The notes under the pieces were generated by a model. It was given only the letters and a program-made list of their open reading frames with translations, was not told the DNA's origin and searched no databases. DNA of 64,000 bases. Origin: Nakamurella antarctica. Lineage in GTDB: Bacteria > Actinomycetota > Actinomycetes > Mycobacteriales > Nakamurellaceae. This document shows positions 44,161 through 53,360 of the stretch, piece by piece; position 1 is the first letter of the stretch; each line of letters starts with the position of its first letter. Location: contig NZ_CP034170.1 in the NCBI RefSeq assembly GCF_003860405.1, positions 2,480,001 to 2,544,000 on the forward strand, given 5' to 3'. Both the position numbers and the translations under genes were made by a program.

Positions 44161-46158
44161 TCATCTAACCGTCGGACCCTTTTTCTTCCTCGATGTTGTT
44201 GCTGGCCCTCTGGTCGCAAGCTTGCTTGGTTGCCGGTTCCTCGGAGTGGCGGAGTGCTGCACAGTTTTTTCGTTAGCTATGTTCAACATCACCGCACCTG
44301 CGGGGAGAGGCTGCAAGCTCACCGGATCAAGAAACACCGGCGGGCCAATGCGCCGATAGGCGATGCCACCAGCCACCAACAGCACTAGTCCCAGCGCCGC
44401 GGCCACCCAAAAACCCGGCAGGACCCTGAACTGGTCGAGCCGCGTGATCGACGGCGCCACAATCAGGCGGCTCAACACGACGGCAGCCGCTGCGACAAAC
44501 AACGTGAGGGTGACCGACCTCCGGCCCGCGCGAAGGGCGAAAACCACAGCGCAGATGACGGCGACAACGCTCACCCACATCCCCCAGGTATCTGGCCGAC
44601 CACCGCTGGAAAACAGAGCGGAAGCGGAGGTGTCGACGTACTTCCACACTGGCATGGCGAACGAGACCACAGACAACACCGAGATGACGGCCGCGAGCGG
44701 CGTAGCCCACACGCTTCTGCTCTCATAGTCGACATCGATGATCTGTGCGCTCAGCTCTGTCTCCGCATTGGTGAGAACACCCGCCCAGATGGCGCAACCA
44801 ATTGCCACCAGCAGCCCTGCCAGTCCGCACCAAAAGCCCAGCTTCAGGCTAGTTTCGGCGGTAAAAACATTGCCCAAAAAGAGCGCTGGAGGAGTCGACG
44901 CCAACACGAAATGGAGCCCGAACAGCACTGCCACCAGTGCTGGCGCCCACGCCAGCGTTACCGCAGCTCTGCCCCACCTGGACGTGCTCGGCAGCCAGAT
45001 CAGAATGGCAGCCACTGCCAACAGCACTGCGGCCGGCAGAAATGCCACCCGTGCCGGATCGAAAAACTCAGGAAGCCTGCCATCGTCAAATCCAGCCACC
45101 CGAAGGAGGAATGCCAGCAGACATGCCATCGCTGCCGCCAGGGTCACCGACGCTAGTGCGCGAAATTGCTTACGCGTCGGCGGTTTCGGCTCGCTCGTTT
45201 GCTCAACGTCGCCGTCCTGCACTGTTGGCTCGGGCTGTAGTGTGCTGCGGCTTAGCCCCGCGGCAGCAAAAACCACCGCAGAAATCAGACCCGCATAGGC
45301 CAAACCCGAGGCTGTCGCGTTGGGCCCCACACTCCCGACGATGACGATCAGCGGGGGCGTGGCTGCGGCTGCGGCAACTCCCAGTAGTAGCCCTCGGGCA
45401 AGCGCCGGGGTGAGCGCCGTCGCCGTCATCACCGTTATCACCATAAGTAACCCGGTTACCACCGAAATCACGGTGCCCCACAGCCCAATGTCGGCAAACC
45501 CGTCCCGAACTGCCGGAAGCGGTTTGGCGTAATTGACCCCCAGGGTTGACGTCAAATATCCCGTCGCGCCCACGACCCCCACAAACGCGGCTGGCGTCAT
45601 CGGCATCACTCGCGAACGCGGCTCCCGTTCCGCCACCACGCCAACCTCGCGCCCCCAGTCGGCGACCGCCAGCCGCCGTGCGGGTGGCTCCAAGGATTCC
45701 ACCAGCACGCTGCCAGCGATGGCTCCCCCTGCCAGCACGCACACATCGCTTACCACCGGGATCCACGCAGCCCAGGTGGGATGCAGGGGAAATGCGCTCA
45801 GATTCCGGACGCCGTACAACTCGGGGCGCAACGCGTGCGCGGGGTCAAAGACGATGCCCAGGTCCGTGACCAGCCGGACGAGGCCAAAAATTCCCACCCC
45901 CACGACGGCCGGCAAAGCGGCGGGGCGTCTTAACGCGCTCAGCGCAACCACAAGCACTGCAGGGAAAGCCGCCAGCCAACCACTTCCGACCGAGGGCGAC
46001 GTGCTTGAGCCGTCATCAGCGTTCATCACTGTCAGCAGTGGGGTCAGCGCTAACAGAAGACCACCAACAAGCAACAATCCGGCGGCTAGATGCAGGCGGC
46101 TACCAGCAGGGGCGTCATCCGTCCCGCCCGCTGCACCCGATCTGCCCACTGCCATCAC
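44161..46158 (-). CDS. Large polytopic membrane protein of unknown function
   Basis: A protein of about 665 residues from GTG 46158 (ATG 46155 next codon; AGAAGGA ten bases upstream). It has around 16-18 hydrophobic stretches divided by polar loops such as EPTVQDGDVEQTSEPKPPTRK (middle, cytoplasmic by charge). The C-terminal tail ATTSRKKKGPTVR is basic. Ala/Leu/Val dominate, with no transporter, enzyme or glycosyltransferase motif that I recognise. It occupies the place between sucC and the helicase gene. Function unknown; two six-to-eight-helix halves are possible but not proven. Confidence 0.7.
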   Translation of the reverse strand: MMAVGRSGAAGGTDDAPAGSRLHLAAGLLLVGGLLLALTPLLTVMNADDGSSTSPSVGSGWLAAFPAVLVVALSALRRPAALPAVVGVGIFGLVRLVTDLGIVFDPAHALRPELYGVRNLSAFPLHPTWAAWIPVVSDVCVLAGGAIAGSVLVESLEPPARRLAVADWGREVGVVAEREPRSRVMPMTPAAFVGVVGATGYLTSTLGVNYAKPLPAVRDGFADIGLWGTVISVVTGLLMVITVMTATALTPALARGLLLGVAAAAATPPLIVIVGSVGPNATASGLAYAGLISAVVFAAAGLSRSTLQPEPTVQDGDVEQTSEPKPPTRKQFRALASVTLAAAMACLLAFLLRVAGFDDGRLPEFFDPARVAFLPAAVLLAVAAILIWLPSTSRWGRAAVTLAWAPALVAVLFGLHFVLASTPPALFLGNVFTAETSLKLGFWCGLAGLLVAIGCAIWAGVLTNAETELSAQIIDVDYESRSVWATPLAAVISVLSVVSFAMPVWKYVDTSASALFSSGGRPDTWGMWVSVVAVICAVVFALRAGRRSVTLTLFVAAAAVVLSRLIVAPSITRLDQFRVLPGFWVAAALGLVLLVAGGIAYRRIGPPVFLDPVSLQPLPAGAVMLNIANEKTVQHSATPRNRQPSKLATRGPATTSRKKKGPTVR

Positions 46159-46536
46159 GTCATATGTCCTTCTGATTGCCCTGCGGTGTCGCGGGGTGTG
46201 GGTACTACCCCAGCACTTCCTTCGCGCGATCTTGTGGCGCGCAGGAATCCCCGCATGGAAGACGGTAGCAAGCCAGCCTGACATTCACGGCGCGTTGGGG
46301 AGCCGGCGACAGCAACGCGGCGACAGCGAACCGGCCACATCACCGCGGTGAAAATGCCACACCTCACTCTGCGCTCCGGCCCTTTTCGCCGTCCCATTGA
46401 GCCCAGGCAACCGCATCTTGAGCGCCAGCACACAGCGGCTCGCGCGAAAGTTGGCCTACGGTGGACCCGGAGGCCCGCACCCGAGCGCGCCGCGCGGCCA
46501 ATTGTGGATATCCCACACCAACGACGATGGAGAACG
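46159..46536. promoter_or_regulatory. Divergent gap between two membrane-protein genes
   Basis: A 378-base region with no supported gene. Promoters for the minus-strand large membrane protein and the plus-strand small membrane protein must lie here. I see no clear promoter boxes, hairpins or repeats. Confidence 0.35.
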
Positions 46537-46908
46537 ATGATCACCGCAGTGGCCTACGGCATCATGTGCCTTGGCCTTATTCTGGCCGCGTGGACGGGTT
46601 TTGACGCCTACCGGCGACGAGCCGCATCGACAGCGACCATGGTGGCCGCACTCGTCGTCGAAGTACTGCTCATCGTGCAATCCGGGATTGCGATATCTCG
46701 CCTCATTGGCTCCGCCGAAGTCAACGAACCGATCACTTTTGTGGCCTACTCGGTGGGAGTGCTTCTGCCACTGCCACTGGGGGTGTATCTGGCGCGCCTC
46801 GAACGCACTCGATGGGGCAGCATTAGCCTCTGTTTCACCGCCGTTGTTGTTGCTGTAATGATGCTGCGACTACTGCAGTTGTGGCGGATAGGACCTGTTC
46901 ATGTCTGA
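46537..46908 (+). CDS. Small membrane protein
   Basis: A 123-residue protein with four hydrophobic segments (residues about 2-20, 31-53, 63-80, 93-113) and a basic loop DAYRRRAA after the first. ATG 46537 follows GGAGAACG. The last codons overlap the next membrane-protein gene by eight bases, so the two are co-translated and may form a complex. I do not recognise the family, though similar short pairs occur beside pcrA/uvrD genes in actinobacteria. Confidence 0.7.
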   Translation: MITAVAYGIMCLGLILAAWTGFDAYRRRAASTATMVAALVVEVLLIVQSGIAISRLIGSAEVNEPITFVAYSVGVLLPLPLGVYLARLERTRWGSISLCFTAVVVAVMMLRLLQLWRIGPVHV

Positions 46909-47356
46909 CCCCGGTCTACCCCTTTCCGGCTCTGCGCCCGCTTCAGCTTCACCTGATGCGAACGTCGATCCCAGCAGTGGACCGCGACGGGTGCTGATCG
47001 CGCTCTACGCGGTGTTTGCTGTGGCAGCGACGTCACGCGCGGCCGTGCAGCTCGGCACAAAGGTGAGCGAGGCCCCGCTTGCTTACAGTCTCTCGCTCGT
47101 CTCCGGAATCATCTATATCGCCGCCACGGTCGGCTTAATCTCGCGCCGACCGTTCGCGCGTCCGCTTGCGTTGGCTGCGTGCAGCACTGAACTCGTAGGC
47201 GTTCTCATTGTCGGAACGCTTTCCCTCGCCGACTCAGCAGCTTTCCCCGATGACACCGTGTGGTCGAAATTCGGCAGTGGATACGGGTTCGTTCCGGTGA
47301 TCCTGCCAATTCTTGGCATCTGGTTCTTGTTGCGCCAACGAAAGATCTCGGCCTAA
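46901..47356 (+). CDS. Conserved four-helix membrane protein
   Basis: A 151-residue protein. A Ser/Pro/Ala N-tail of 28 residues is followed by four helices: VLIALYAVFAVAATSRAAVQL, SLVSGIIYIAATVGLI, ALAACSTELVGVLIVGTLSL and FVPVILPILGIWFLL. The pattern TSRAAVQL ... APLAYSLSLVSGIIYIAAT is one I associate with a widespread actinobacterial membrane family. It is translationally coupled to the preceding gene. Function unknown. Confidence 0.75.
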   Translation: MSDPGLPLSGSAPASASPDANVDPSSGPRRVLIALYAVFAVAATSRAAVQLGTKVSEAPLAYSLSLVSGIIYIAATVGLISRRPFARPLALAACSTELVGVLIVGTLSLADSAAFPDDTVWSKFGSGYGFVPVILPILGIWFLLRQRKISA

Positions 47357-47568
47357 CCGAGGGCCGGACTTGGGCCTGCGTGCGCTGGGAGGAGCGGGAT
47401 ACGTCCAGTGGATGCTGAGCCCTGGAAATTTACGCAAAAGCCGGGGCTGAGCGACCACTCGGCGGGCAGTGCGGCGTATGGGCAGCGGGCGAGCGCAGCG
47501 GATACCCCTGGGGGTATATGCTTGGTCTGGTGAGGCAGCGTGCCACATCAATGACGAAGGGCTCCGCG

Positions 47569-47742
47569 ATGTGCCGACAGGTGACTTGCAAAGTTTGCGG
47601 CAAGACGGGCTGGGCAGGCTGTGGCCAGCACGTTGATCAGGTGATGAGCGGGGTTCCGCGTGCACAACGGTGCCCGGGTCACCCGAAGGAAGAATCATCC
47701 GGCGGATTCTTCGCAAAGCTTTTTGGTCGCTCTTCCGGCTGA
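47569..47742 (+). CDS. Small cysteine-rich (zinc-ribbon-like) protein
   Basis: A 57-residue protein MCRQVTCKVCGKTGWAGCG... with Cys at 2, 7, 10 and 17, His 20 and a CPGH near residue 33, a likely zinc site. AAGGG seven bases before ATG 47569 supports this start; ATG 47551 in frame is possible but lacks a site. Very similar short proteins are widespread in actinobacteria and unnamed. The last codons fall inside the first unit of a 24-bp tandem repeat, so its C-terminus (GRSSG) may have been set by the repeat. Confidence 0.75.
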   Translation: MCRQVTCKVCGKTGWAGCGQHVDQVMSGVPRAQRCPGHPKEESSGGFFAKLFGRSSG

Positions 47743-47803
47743 GCCTGCGATGGACCTTCCGGCTGAGCCTGCGATGGACCTTCCGGCTGAGCCTGCGATG
47801 GAC
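47732..47803. repeat. Three exact 24-bp tandem repeats
   Basis: Units 47732-47755, 47756-47779 and 47780-47803 (CTTCCGGCTGAGCCTGCGATGGAC) are identical. The first covers the stop codon of the small cysteine-rich protein; the others are intergenic before the convergent helicase gene. Confidence 0.95.
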
Positions 47804-47851
47804 CTTTCAGCCGGGCTGCGGAAAGCCGGCCCAGCAGTCCTCACCCACGAA

Positions 47852-50548
47852 TCACAGCTTGGTGAGCGGGACGCCGCCAATCAGCATCAACCGGATCTTG
47901 CCGGCGGCGCCAAAGTCGATGGTTGCGGTGGCTCGCACCCCCACGCCCTCTGAGGCGATCACCGTTCCGAGACCGTACTTGTCGTGAGACACCCGATCCC
48001 CCACCGCTAGCGCGAGGGTCGCGGAGTTCTGCCAGCCGGTGCGGCCGGTTGACTTGGTTCCCGTTGCAGCCAAACGGGATTGGGCCGATTCGCCGTACTG
48101 TGAGCCACCAGTTCCGGAGCCAAAGCTGGAACCCGAGCCGCTGAACCCGCCGCTGGAGGAGAATCTTCCGGCAGAGACCGGCGCGGAGCGCGAACCTCCA
48201 CCGCCGTACCAGCTCTGAGAACCTGAACCGTAGTCAGGGGCTTCAGCCAGTCGCTGCCAGTCCACCAGTTCCTCGGGGATGTCCTGGATGAACCGGGAAG
48301 CCGGATTAGCGCCGGGCTGACCCCACGTTGACCGGGTCACCGCGCGCGAGATATACAGCCGCTCGCGGGATCTGGTGATCCCGACGTAGGCGAGACGCCG
48401 CTCCTCGGCGAGCTCCTTGTCGTCGGCAAGGGCCCGCATATGGGGGAAGAGTCCGTCCTCCCAGCCAATCAGAAACACGACGGGAAACTCCAGACCCTTC
48501 GCGGTGTGCAGGGTCATCATCGTGACCATTCCCGCCTCGGAGTCAGGAATCGAGTCGGCATCGGCAACCAGCGAGAGTTGTTCCAGCACAGCGGCGAGCA
48601 GCGGTGCACCCGCCGCGAAATTCTCTTCCCCGCCCTGCAGAATCTCAACTCGTTCCCGCAGCACCGTCACCAATTGTTCGAGGTTTTCCAGCCGCGAAGC
48701 GTCCTGCGGATCGGAACTGATCTCGAGAAGTTCGGTGTAGCCGCTCTTTTCTAAGACCGACGTCAAAAGGTCAGCCGGTTCGGCGCCGCCGTCGAGGTCG
48801 GCCCGCAGCAGGTCCATCATTTCGTTGAAACCCGAAATGGCCTTCACCGAACGCGTTGCGATAAAGGGAATGTCTGCCACGCTCGCTAGGGCTTGCGCGA
48901 ACGGGACCTTCTCCTTTTGCGAGTACACCGCCAACGCCGCTTCGGCGCGATCGCCAATACCGCGTTTCGGGGTGTTCAGGATCCGGCGCAATGACACCTC
49001 GTCAGCCGGGTTGGCCAACGCTCGCAGATACGCCAACGCGTCCCTGACCTCTTTGCGCTCGTAAAATCGCACCCCACCAACGATTTTGTACGGCATCCCC
49101 ATCCGGACGAACACATCCTCGAAGGCCCTGGACGAGGAGTTGGTTCGGTAGAAGACGGCGACATCGCCGAACCGGATGCTGCCTTCGTCGACCAACCTGT
49201 CGATTTCCTTGGTGACGAAGGCTGCCTCGTCGTGCTCATTGTCGGCGACGTAGCCCACAATCATTTCGCCGTTGCCCGCGGCAGTCCAGAGGTTTTTTGC
49301 TCGGCGTTCCGGGTTGCGTGAAATGACGGCATTCGCGGCCGACAAAATGGTCTGGGTGGAGCGATAGTTTTGTTCCAGCAGGATGGTTCGGGCGCTGGGG
49401 TAATCGCGCTCGAACTCCACGATATTGCGGATGTTGGCGCCGCGGAAGGCGTAGATCGATTGGTCGGCATCGCCCACCACGACCAACTCGGCGGCCGGAA
49501 TGGACGAGGTCGCTGCTCGAACGAGTTCACCATCGGCGGCGCGGACCTCACGCGCATCGTGCGCGCCGCCGACGAGCTCTTTGACCAGTGTGTACTGGGC
49601 GTGGTTGGTGTCTTGGTACTCATCCACCAGCACATGACGAAATCGCCGACGGTAATGTTCGGCCACGGCCGGAAAAACCTGCAGCAACGCAACGGTTTCC
49701 ATAATCAGGTCGTCAAAATCCAGAGCCGAGGCAGCTTTGAGCCGGGCCTGGTAGCCGGCGTATACCTCGGCCACCACCTTGGCGATATCGGAGTCTGCGC
49801 GCTCGGCGGCAGTCGCCGGGTCAAGCAACTCGTTCTTCAAGTTGCTGATCTGGGCAGCCAGCGACCTGGCCGGGAACCGTTTGCTATCAAGGTCTAAGTC
49901 GGCTGCAACCAGTGCCACGAGCCGCTGCGAATCGGCCGAATCGTAGATGGTGAACGTTGATTTGTAGCCGAGGTGTGTCGCCTCGTTGCGCAGGATCCGC
50001 ACGCACATCGAGTGGAACGTGGACACCCACATGGATCGGGCCCGGGCACCCACCAGCTCGGCAACCCGCTCCTTCATTTCAGCGGCAGCCTTGTTGGTGA
50101 AGGTGATTGCCAGGATCTCGCCAGGGGTGGCCCCGCCGACACCTAAAAGGTAGGCGATGCGGCGCGTCAGGACCCTGGTCTTCCCAGACCCCGCGCCCGC
50201 CACCACGAGCAACGGGGCGCCGCGGTGTTCGACGGCCGCGCGTTGCTGGTCGTTGAGACCTTCGAGTAGTTCTTCGATGTTGAGTTGTCGCGGCTGGTAA
50301 GCCGCCGCAGAGCTCCCCGGGGCGTGCGGCCGAAACTTTTGCGCCGGGTGGGTCCCGTCCCAGTTATCCGGCGCGGTGTGCGCGTCGGCCGGCGCTCCGA
50401 ACAAGCCGCCGTCAGCAGCCCGTGAGTCGAAGTCGTCATCGCCATAACCGTCGCTGGGCGGTTCCGGGGGCGCCATCTCCGCGATGCTGATTGGGTCGAG
50501 AGAGCCCGCGCTGCTGCCCGCCTGGGGTGGGGTGTTGTGACTCGTCAT
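47852..50548 (-). CDS. pcrA: ATP-dependent DNA helicase (UvrD/PcrA type)
   Basis: An 898-residue superfamily 1A 3'-5' helicase for repair and replication restart. Motifs in order are VVAGAGSGKTRVLTRRIAYL (Walker A), VDEYQDTNHAQYTL (motif II), VVGDADQSIYAFRGAN (III), LEQNYRSTQTIL (IV), MMTLHTAKGLEFPVVFLIGWEDGLFPH-type V and RRLAYVGITRSRERLYISRAV (VI). The C-terminal Tudor-like domain GDRVSHDKYGLGTVIASEG follows a Gly/Ser linker with G-F/Y repeats and probably binds RNA polymerase. An acidic, Pro-rich N-tail of about 88 residues precedes the core. Synteny matches uvrD1 near sucCD. Confidence 0.95.
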   Translation of the reverse strand: MTSHNTPPQAGSSAGSLDPISIAEMAPPEPPSDGYGDDDFDSRAADGGLFGAPADAHTAPDNWDGTHPAQKFRPHAPGSSAAAYQPRQLNIEELLEGLNDQQRAAVEHRGAPLLVVAGAGSGKTRVLTRRIAYLLGVGGATPGEILAITFTNKAAAEMKERVAELVGARARSMWVSTFHSMCVRILRNEATHLGYKSTFTIYDSADSQRLVALVAADLDLDSKRFPARSLAAQISNLKNELLDPATAAERADSDIAKVVAEVYAGYQARLKAASALDFDDLIMETVALLQVFPAVAEHYRRRFRHVLVDEYQDTNHAQYTLVKELVGGAHDAREVRAADGELVRAATSSIPAAELVVVGDADQSIYAFRGANIRNIVEFERDYPSARTILLEQNYRSTQTILSAANAVISRNPERRAKNLWTAAGNGEMIVGYVADNEHDEAAFVTKEIDRLVDEGSIRFGDVAVFYRTNSSSRAFEDVFVRMGMPYKIVGGVRFYERKEVRDALAYLRALANPADEVSLRRILNTPKRGIGDRAEAALAVYSQKEKVPFAQALASVADIPFIATRSVKAISGFNEMMDLLRADLDGGAEPADLLTSVLEKSGYTELLEISSDPQDASRLENLEQLVTVLRERVEILQGGEENFAAGAPLLAAVLEQLSLVADADSIPDSEAGMVTMMTLHTAKGLEFPVVFLIGWEDGLFPHMRALADDKELAEERRLAYVGITRSRERLYISRAVTRSTWGQPGANPASRFIQDIPEELVDWQRLAEAPDYGSGSQSWYGGGGSRSAPVSAGRFSSSGGFSGSGSSFGSGTGGSQYGESAQSRLAATGTKSTGRTGWQNSATLALAVGDRVSHDKYGLGTVIASEGVGVRATATIDFGAAGKIRLMLIGGVPLTKL

Positions 50549-50620
50549 GACCGTTCCAAACTACCCGTCGGCACCGACATCGCTGCGCCACCACAAGCCA
50601 GCGAAGCGCCCAGGCGCAGC

Positions 50621-51613
50621 TCAGTTCACGATAAGTACAGCGGTCAAAAAGCCCGCATAGATACCGAACCCGCCGAGCAGCGCCCCTGCTGTCAGGCGCC
50701 GCAAGCGTCCGAGCAACATCAGTAGTGCCACCGCGGCGAGGGTGACGGTCCCCGCGATCAGCAGGCTGGAGTCAAAATGCCAGGGCGTGAACCCGATTCC
50801 CAGGGCGGACGGAATCGTTGCCTGAATCATCATGGAGCCGGCGATATTGGCCATGGCAAGTTCGGTTTTGCCCTGACGCACCCAGATGACGGCATTGAGA
50901 ATTTCCGGCAACTCCGTCGCCACGGGGGCAAAAAGTAACGCCACGACGGCTGGCGACAGCCCCAGATCTGGCCCAAGATTCTCCAACTGCGCCACAAACA
51001 CCTGGGAGGCAACGAATATCACCGCAAGAGTTCCGGCAGTTTGGACGCCGATCGCCCATCCGGCAGGTACCGACCGACTCGGCTGCAGGCGCAGCCGATC
51101 TAGCTCGTCGCTCCGATGCGCCCCCGCACAACTTGCTTGACGCACCTCCAGCACCACGAAAACGACGTAGGCAACGAGAAAGGCCCAGCCCAGCCACGGT
51201 TTCCAGCTGAAGACCAGTACCCCCAGCGCGACCTTTAGGGCGAAAATGACGAGGAACCACGTCTGATCGCCCACCACATTCCTCCCCCCCGCAGGCCGCG
51301 AAATCAGCGAACGCGAGGTGAGCGCAAGAACAACGCCGATCGTGGCGTAGGCGAGCGTTGATAGCACCAGTGGTCCGCCCATGGCGGCCCCTACCCCTAC
51401 CTCTTTGCTGGCAGGGGTATCGCCGAGCACCACCGCAACGAAGGTCACCACGCTTTCTGGGAGCGCAGTGCCCACGGCTGCCAAGACAGATCCGATAGCT
51501 ATGCTGCCCATTTTCAGCCGGGAACCCAGCCATTCGACGGCGTTAATAAACCAGGTGCACGCCACATAGATGGCAACAGCCGAGACAATGAGCAGTGAAA
51601 TAGCGGAGAACAA
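50621..51613 (-). CDS. Sodium/calcium exchanger family membrane protein
   Basis: A 330-residue CaCA-superfamily cation antiporter. The two alpha repeats are visible: SIAIGSVLAAVGTALPESVVTFVAV (near residue 37, GTALPES) and the inverted copy FAPVATELPEILNAVIWVRQGKTELAMANIAGSMM (near residue 228). The two carboxylates in P-E-S and P-E-I are the ion-binding residues. Roughly ten helices occur with a polar loop near 165-185 that is Arg/Ser/Asp rich. The ion pair (Ca/Na or Ca/H) cannot be fixed. It is 72 bases behind the end of the region containing the pcrA start, on the same strand and upstream of it. Confidence 0.88.
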   Translation of the reverse strand: MFSAISLLIVSAVAIYVACTWFINAVEWLGSRLKMGSIAIGSVLAAVGTALPESVVTFVAVVLGDTPASKEVGVGAAMGGPLVLSTLAYATIGVVLALTSRSLISRPAGGRNVVGDQTWFLVIFALKVALGVLVFSWKPWLGWAFLVAYVVFVVLEVRQASCAGAHRSDELDRLRLQPSRSVPAGWAIGVQTAGTLAVIFVASQVFVAQLENLGPDLGLSPAVVALLFAPVATELPEILNAVIWVRQGKTELAMANIAGSMMIQATIPSALGIGFTPWHFDSSLLIAGTVTLAAVALLMLLGRLRRLTAGALLGGFGIYAGFLTAVLIVN

Positions 51614-51926
51614 CGGAGTGCGGTTTCCTTAGGGCATCGAAGGTCTCGTCCACCCAAAAATGCTTTCCGGAACCCGCTCGCGGGCATGTCAGGCATTTCG
51701 TTTCGGGCCCGGGCGCCGGGCACCTGTTGGCGCCAGAATGTCGACAGATCCGGTAGCGGACTACTCCCCTTCAGCCGCGACCCTACCGCAGCAAAACGGC
51801 TCCCTACTCCAATGTGGAATGCCGAAAAAATGAACAAAGGATGCCCGAAAAGTGTTGCGCGGCAATGCCTGCGACCAACTACGGGCACACCCTGGAGAGT
51901 GCTCAGCAGCAGCTCAGGCCGCCGGG
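51614..51926. other. Gap without supported gene
   Basis: 313 bases between the antiporter start and the DUF2461 stop. Short open frames exist in several frames but none has a ribosome site or recognisable product. I see no hairpin with a U-run. It should hold the antiporter promoter. Confidence 0.4.
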
Positions 51927-52571
51927 CTAGCCGCGTGCAGGTAGATCACTGTTGCCCACATGCTGCTTCAGCCACTGCACCAACGGCGTGATCTGTCGCC
52001 AACTCTTGCTGATCTCTGTCTTTGCCTGCGGCGTATCAATCCACGCGGGCGCCCCGATCATTTTGCGGGCCACCAACGTCTTGTACTTCAACAGTTCGGC
52101 TCGCTCGTGGTCCTTGGCAAACCCTGACGGCACCCTGCTCAGCTGCTCACCATGAATCTCGAACTTCGCTTTTCGTAAGGTGGCCAGAATTTTGTCCAGC
52201 GCCCCGGCATGGAGATCGTTGTCGATTGCCGCCCGATACCTGGCGACCTGGTCGGGCATGGTCCGCCAGAATCCACCCGCCACCGCCAAGCCCTCGGCGC
52301 CGACCTCCACATACAACGCGCTCTCATCGAACCAGAGTCCCTGGTGGGTTTTGTACGGTGTCTTGTCTTTTGCGAATCGAACATCTCGGAATGGTCGAAA
52401 GAGCTTGCCGTGGCCAAACTCTGGCTCCATCTCGAGTGCCAACGCGGCCATCGGGGCCTTCACCGACACGTCATAGATGTGTTTGTTGGCGGCCCAGAAG
52501 ATTTTGCTGTTGTCGACTTCCAGGTCCTCGTAGAAGTCCAGCGCGGTGAGCGGGATCCCGGTGAAACTCAC
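51927..52571 (-). CDS. DUF2461 / TIGR02453 family protein
   Basis: A 214-residue soluble protein of a widespread family without established activity. Recognisable stretches are TALDFYEDLEVDNSKIFWAANKHIYD at the start, FRPFRDVRFAKDKTPYKTHQG near residue 58 and VEVGAEGLAVAGGFWRTMPDQVARYR near 88. Length is typical. It stands between an antiporter gene and two PH-like membrane genes on the opposite strand, with no visible operon partner. Confidence 0.88.
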   Translation of the reverse strand: MSFTGIPLTALDFYEDLEVDNSKIFWAANKHIYDVSVKAPMAALALEMEPEFGHGKLFRPFRDVRFAKDKTPYKTHQGLWFDESALYVEVGAEGLAVAGGFWRTMPDQVARYRAAIDNDLHAGALDKILATLRKAKFEIHGEQLSRVPSGFAKDHERAELLKYKTLVARKMIGAPAWIDTPQAKTEISKSWRQITPLVQWLKQHVGNSDLPARG

Positions 52572-52688
52572 GAAAGCTCCTTAGTCGATTGTCTGTTCCT
52601 GCTCGTCGCCGTCCTACAGATCATGCTGCCAGGCCTCCGGCCAGCAAGCCACGCGGACTTCGGCATCAGCAGCCGTAAGCTCACCGCT

Positions 52689-53330
52689 GTGACCGAAGCA
52701 GAAAAGTCAATCCTGACCATCACCCCCGCGCACCCGGTGCAGGGGTATCTGCGCGGCGTACACGTCAGGGCGATGGGGCTGCTCCTGTTGGGATGCGTCG
52801 TGATCGCGGTAGTTGCCGCTGTGTCCAATTTCGATCGACCCAGCCAGATTTGGCCGCCGCTCGCGCTCGTGGCGATCATTGTGCTGCCATCCATCGGTTT
52901 CAGCTTCTGGGCGCTGCGCCGTTCGACGCTCGAAGTCACCACGTCATCGCTAATCTTGCGCAAGGGCCGCCGCCCACCGCTCGTGTTTCCGCGCGAGAAG
53001 CTCTCCCTGGTAAGGGAAATTCGCGAGTTTAAACTCGGGCTTGGCGCCAAAGGCCCGGCGCTGTTGTTCTTTGATCTTGACGGGTTAGCAATCCTGACGA
53101 TGTCGTGCGACAGCTGGAGCGACACTGATCGGTCGGCGCTGTTGACGGCTTTGGATTCGCCGAAACTCGAAGTCGTCACCGAACCGTTGAACCGCAAGCA
53201 GTTCTTGATGCGCTTCCCGGACGCCATGACGGCCATCACCCAGAAGTCGATGGATAACCAAAAGTTCCTCAACTACGTGGTGCTTGCGACCGCCGCTGGC
53301 GTTATCTTGTGGGCCATCGTCAGCAACTAG
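52689..53330 (+). CDS. Two-helix-pair membrane protein with PH-like region (paralogue 1)
   Basis: A protein of about 213 residues from GTG 52689 (weak ribosome site; the frame is open much further upstream across the DUF2461 gene, which is shadow). ITPAHPVQGYLRGVHVRAMG starts the family part, followed by two helices (about 28-70). A beta-rich stretch beginning STLEVTTSSLILRKGRRPP has bacterial-PH-like spacing, then a C-terminal helix LNYVVLATAAGVILWAIVS. The adjacent gene has the same plan and related start HPLRGYF, so they are likely tandem paralogues. Function unknown. Confidence 0.68.
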   Translation: MTEAEKSILTITPAHPVQGYLRGVHVRAMGLLLLGCVVIAVVAAVSNFDRPSQIWPPLALVAIIVLPSIGFSFWALRRSTLEVTTSSLILRKGRRPPLVFPREKLSLVREIREFKLGLGAKGPALLFFDLDGLAILTMSCDSWSDTDRSALLTALDSPKLEVVTEPLNRKQFLMRFPDAMTAITQKSMDNQKFLNYVVLATAAGVILWAIVSN

Positions 53331-53360
53331 TTTCCTCGCAACGGGTGCTAGCCTTCGAGC

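Noticed and set aside
45533-46351. 272-codon plus-strand frame opposite the large membrane protein
   Set aside because: Rich in T, P, R and S as expected for the complement of a hydrophobic gene; no start signal.
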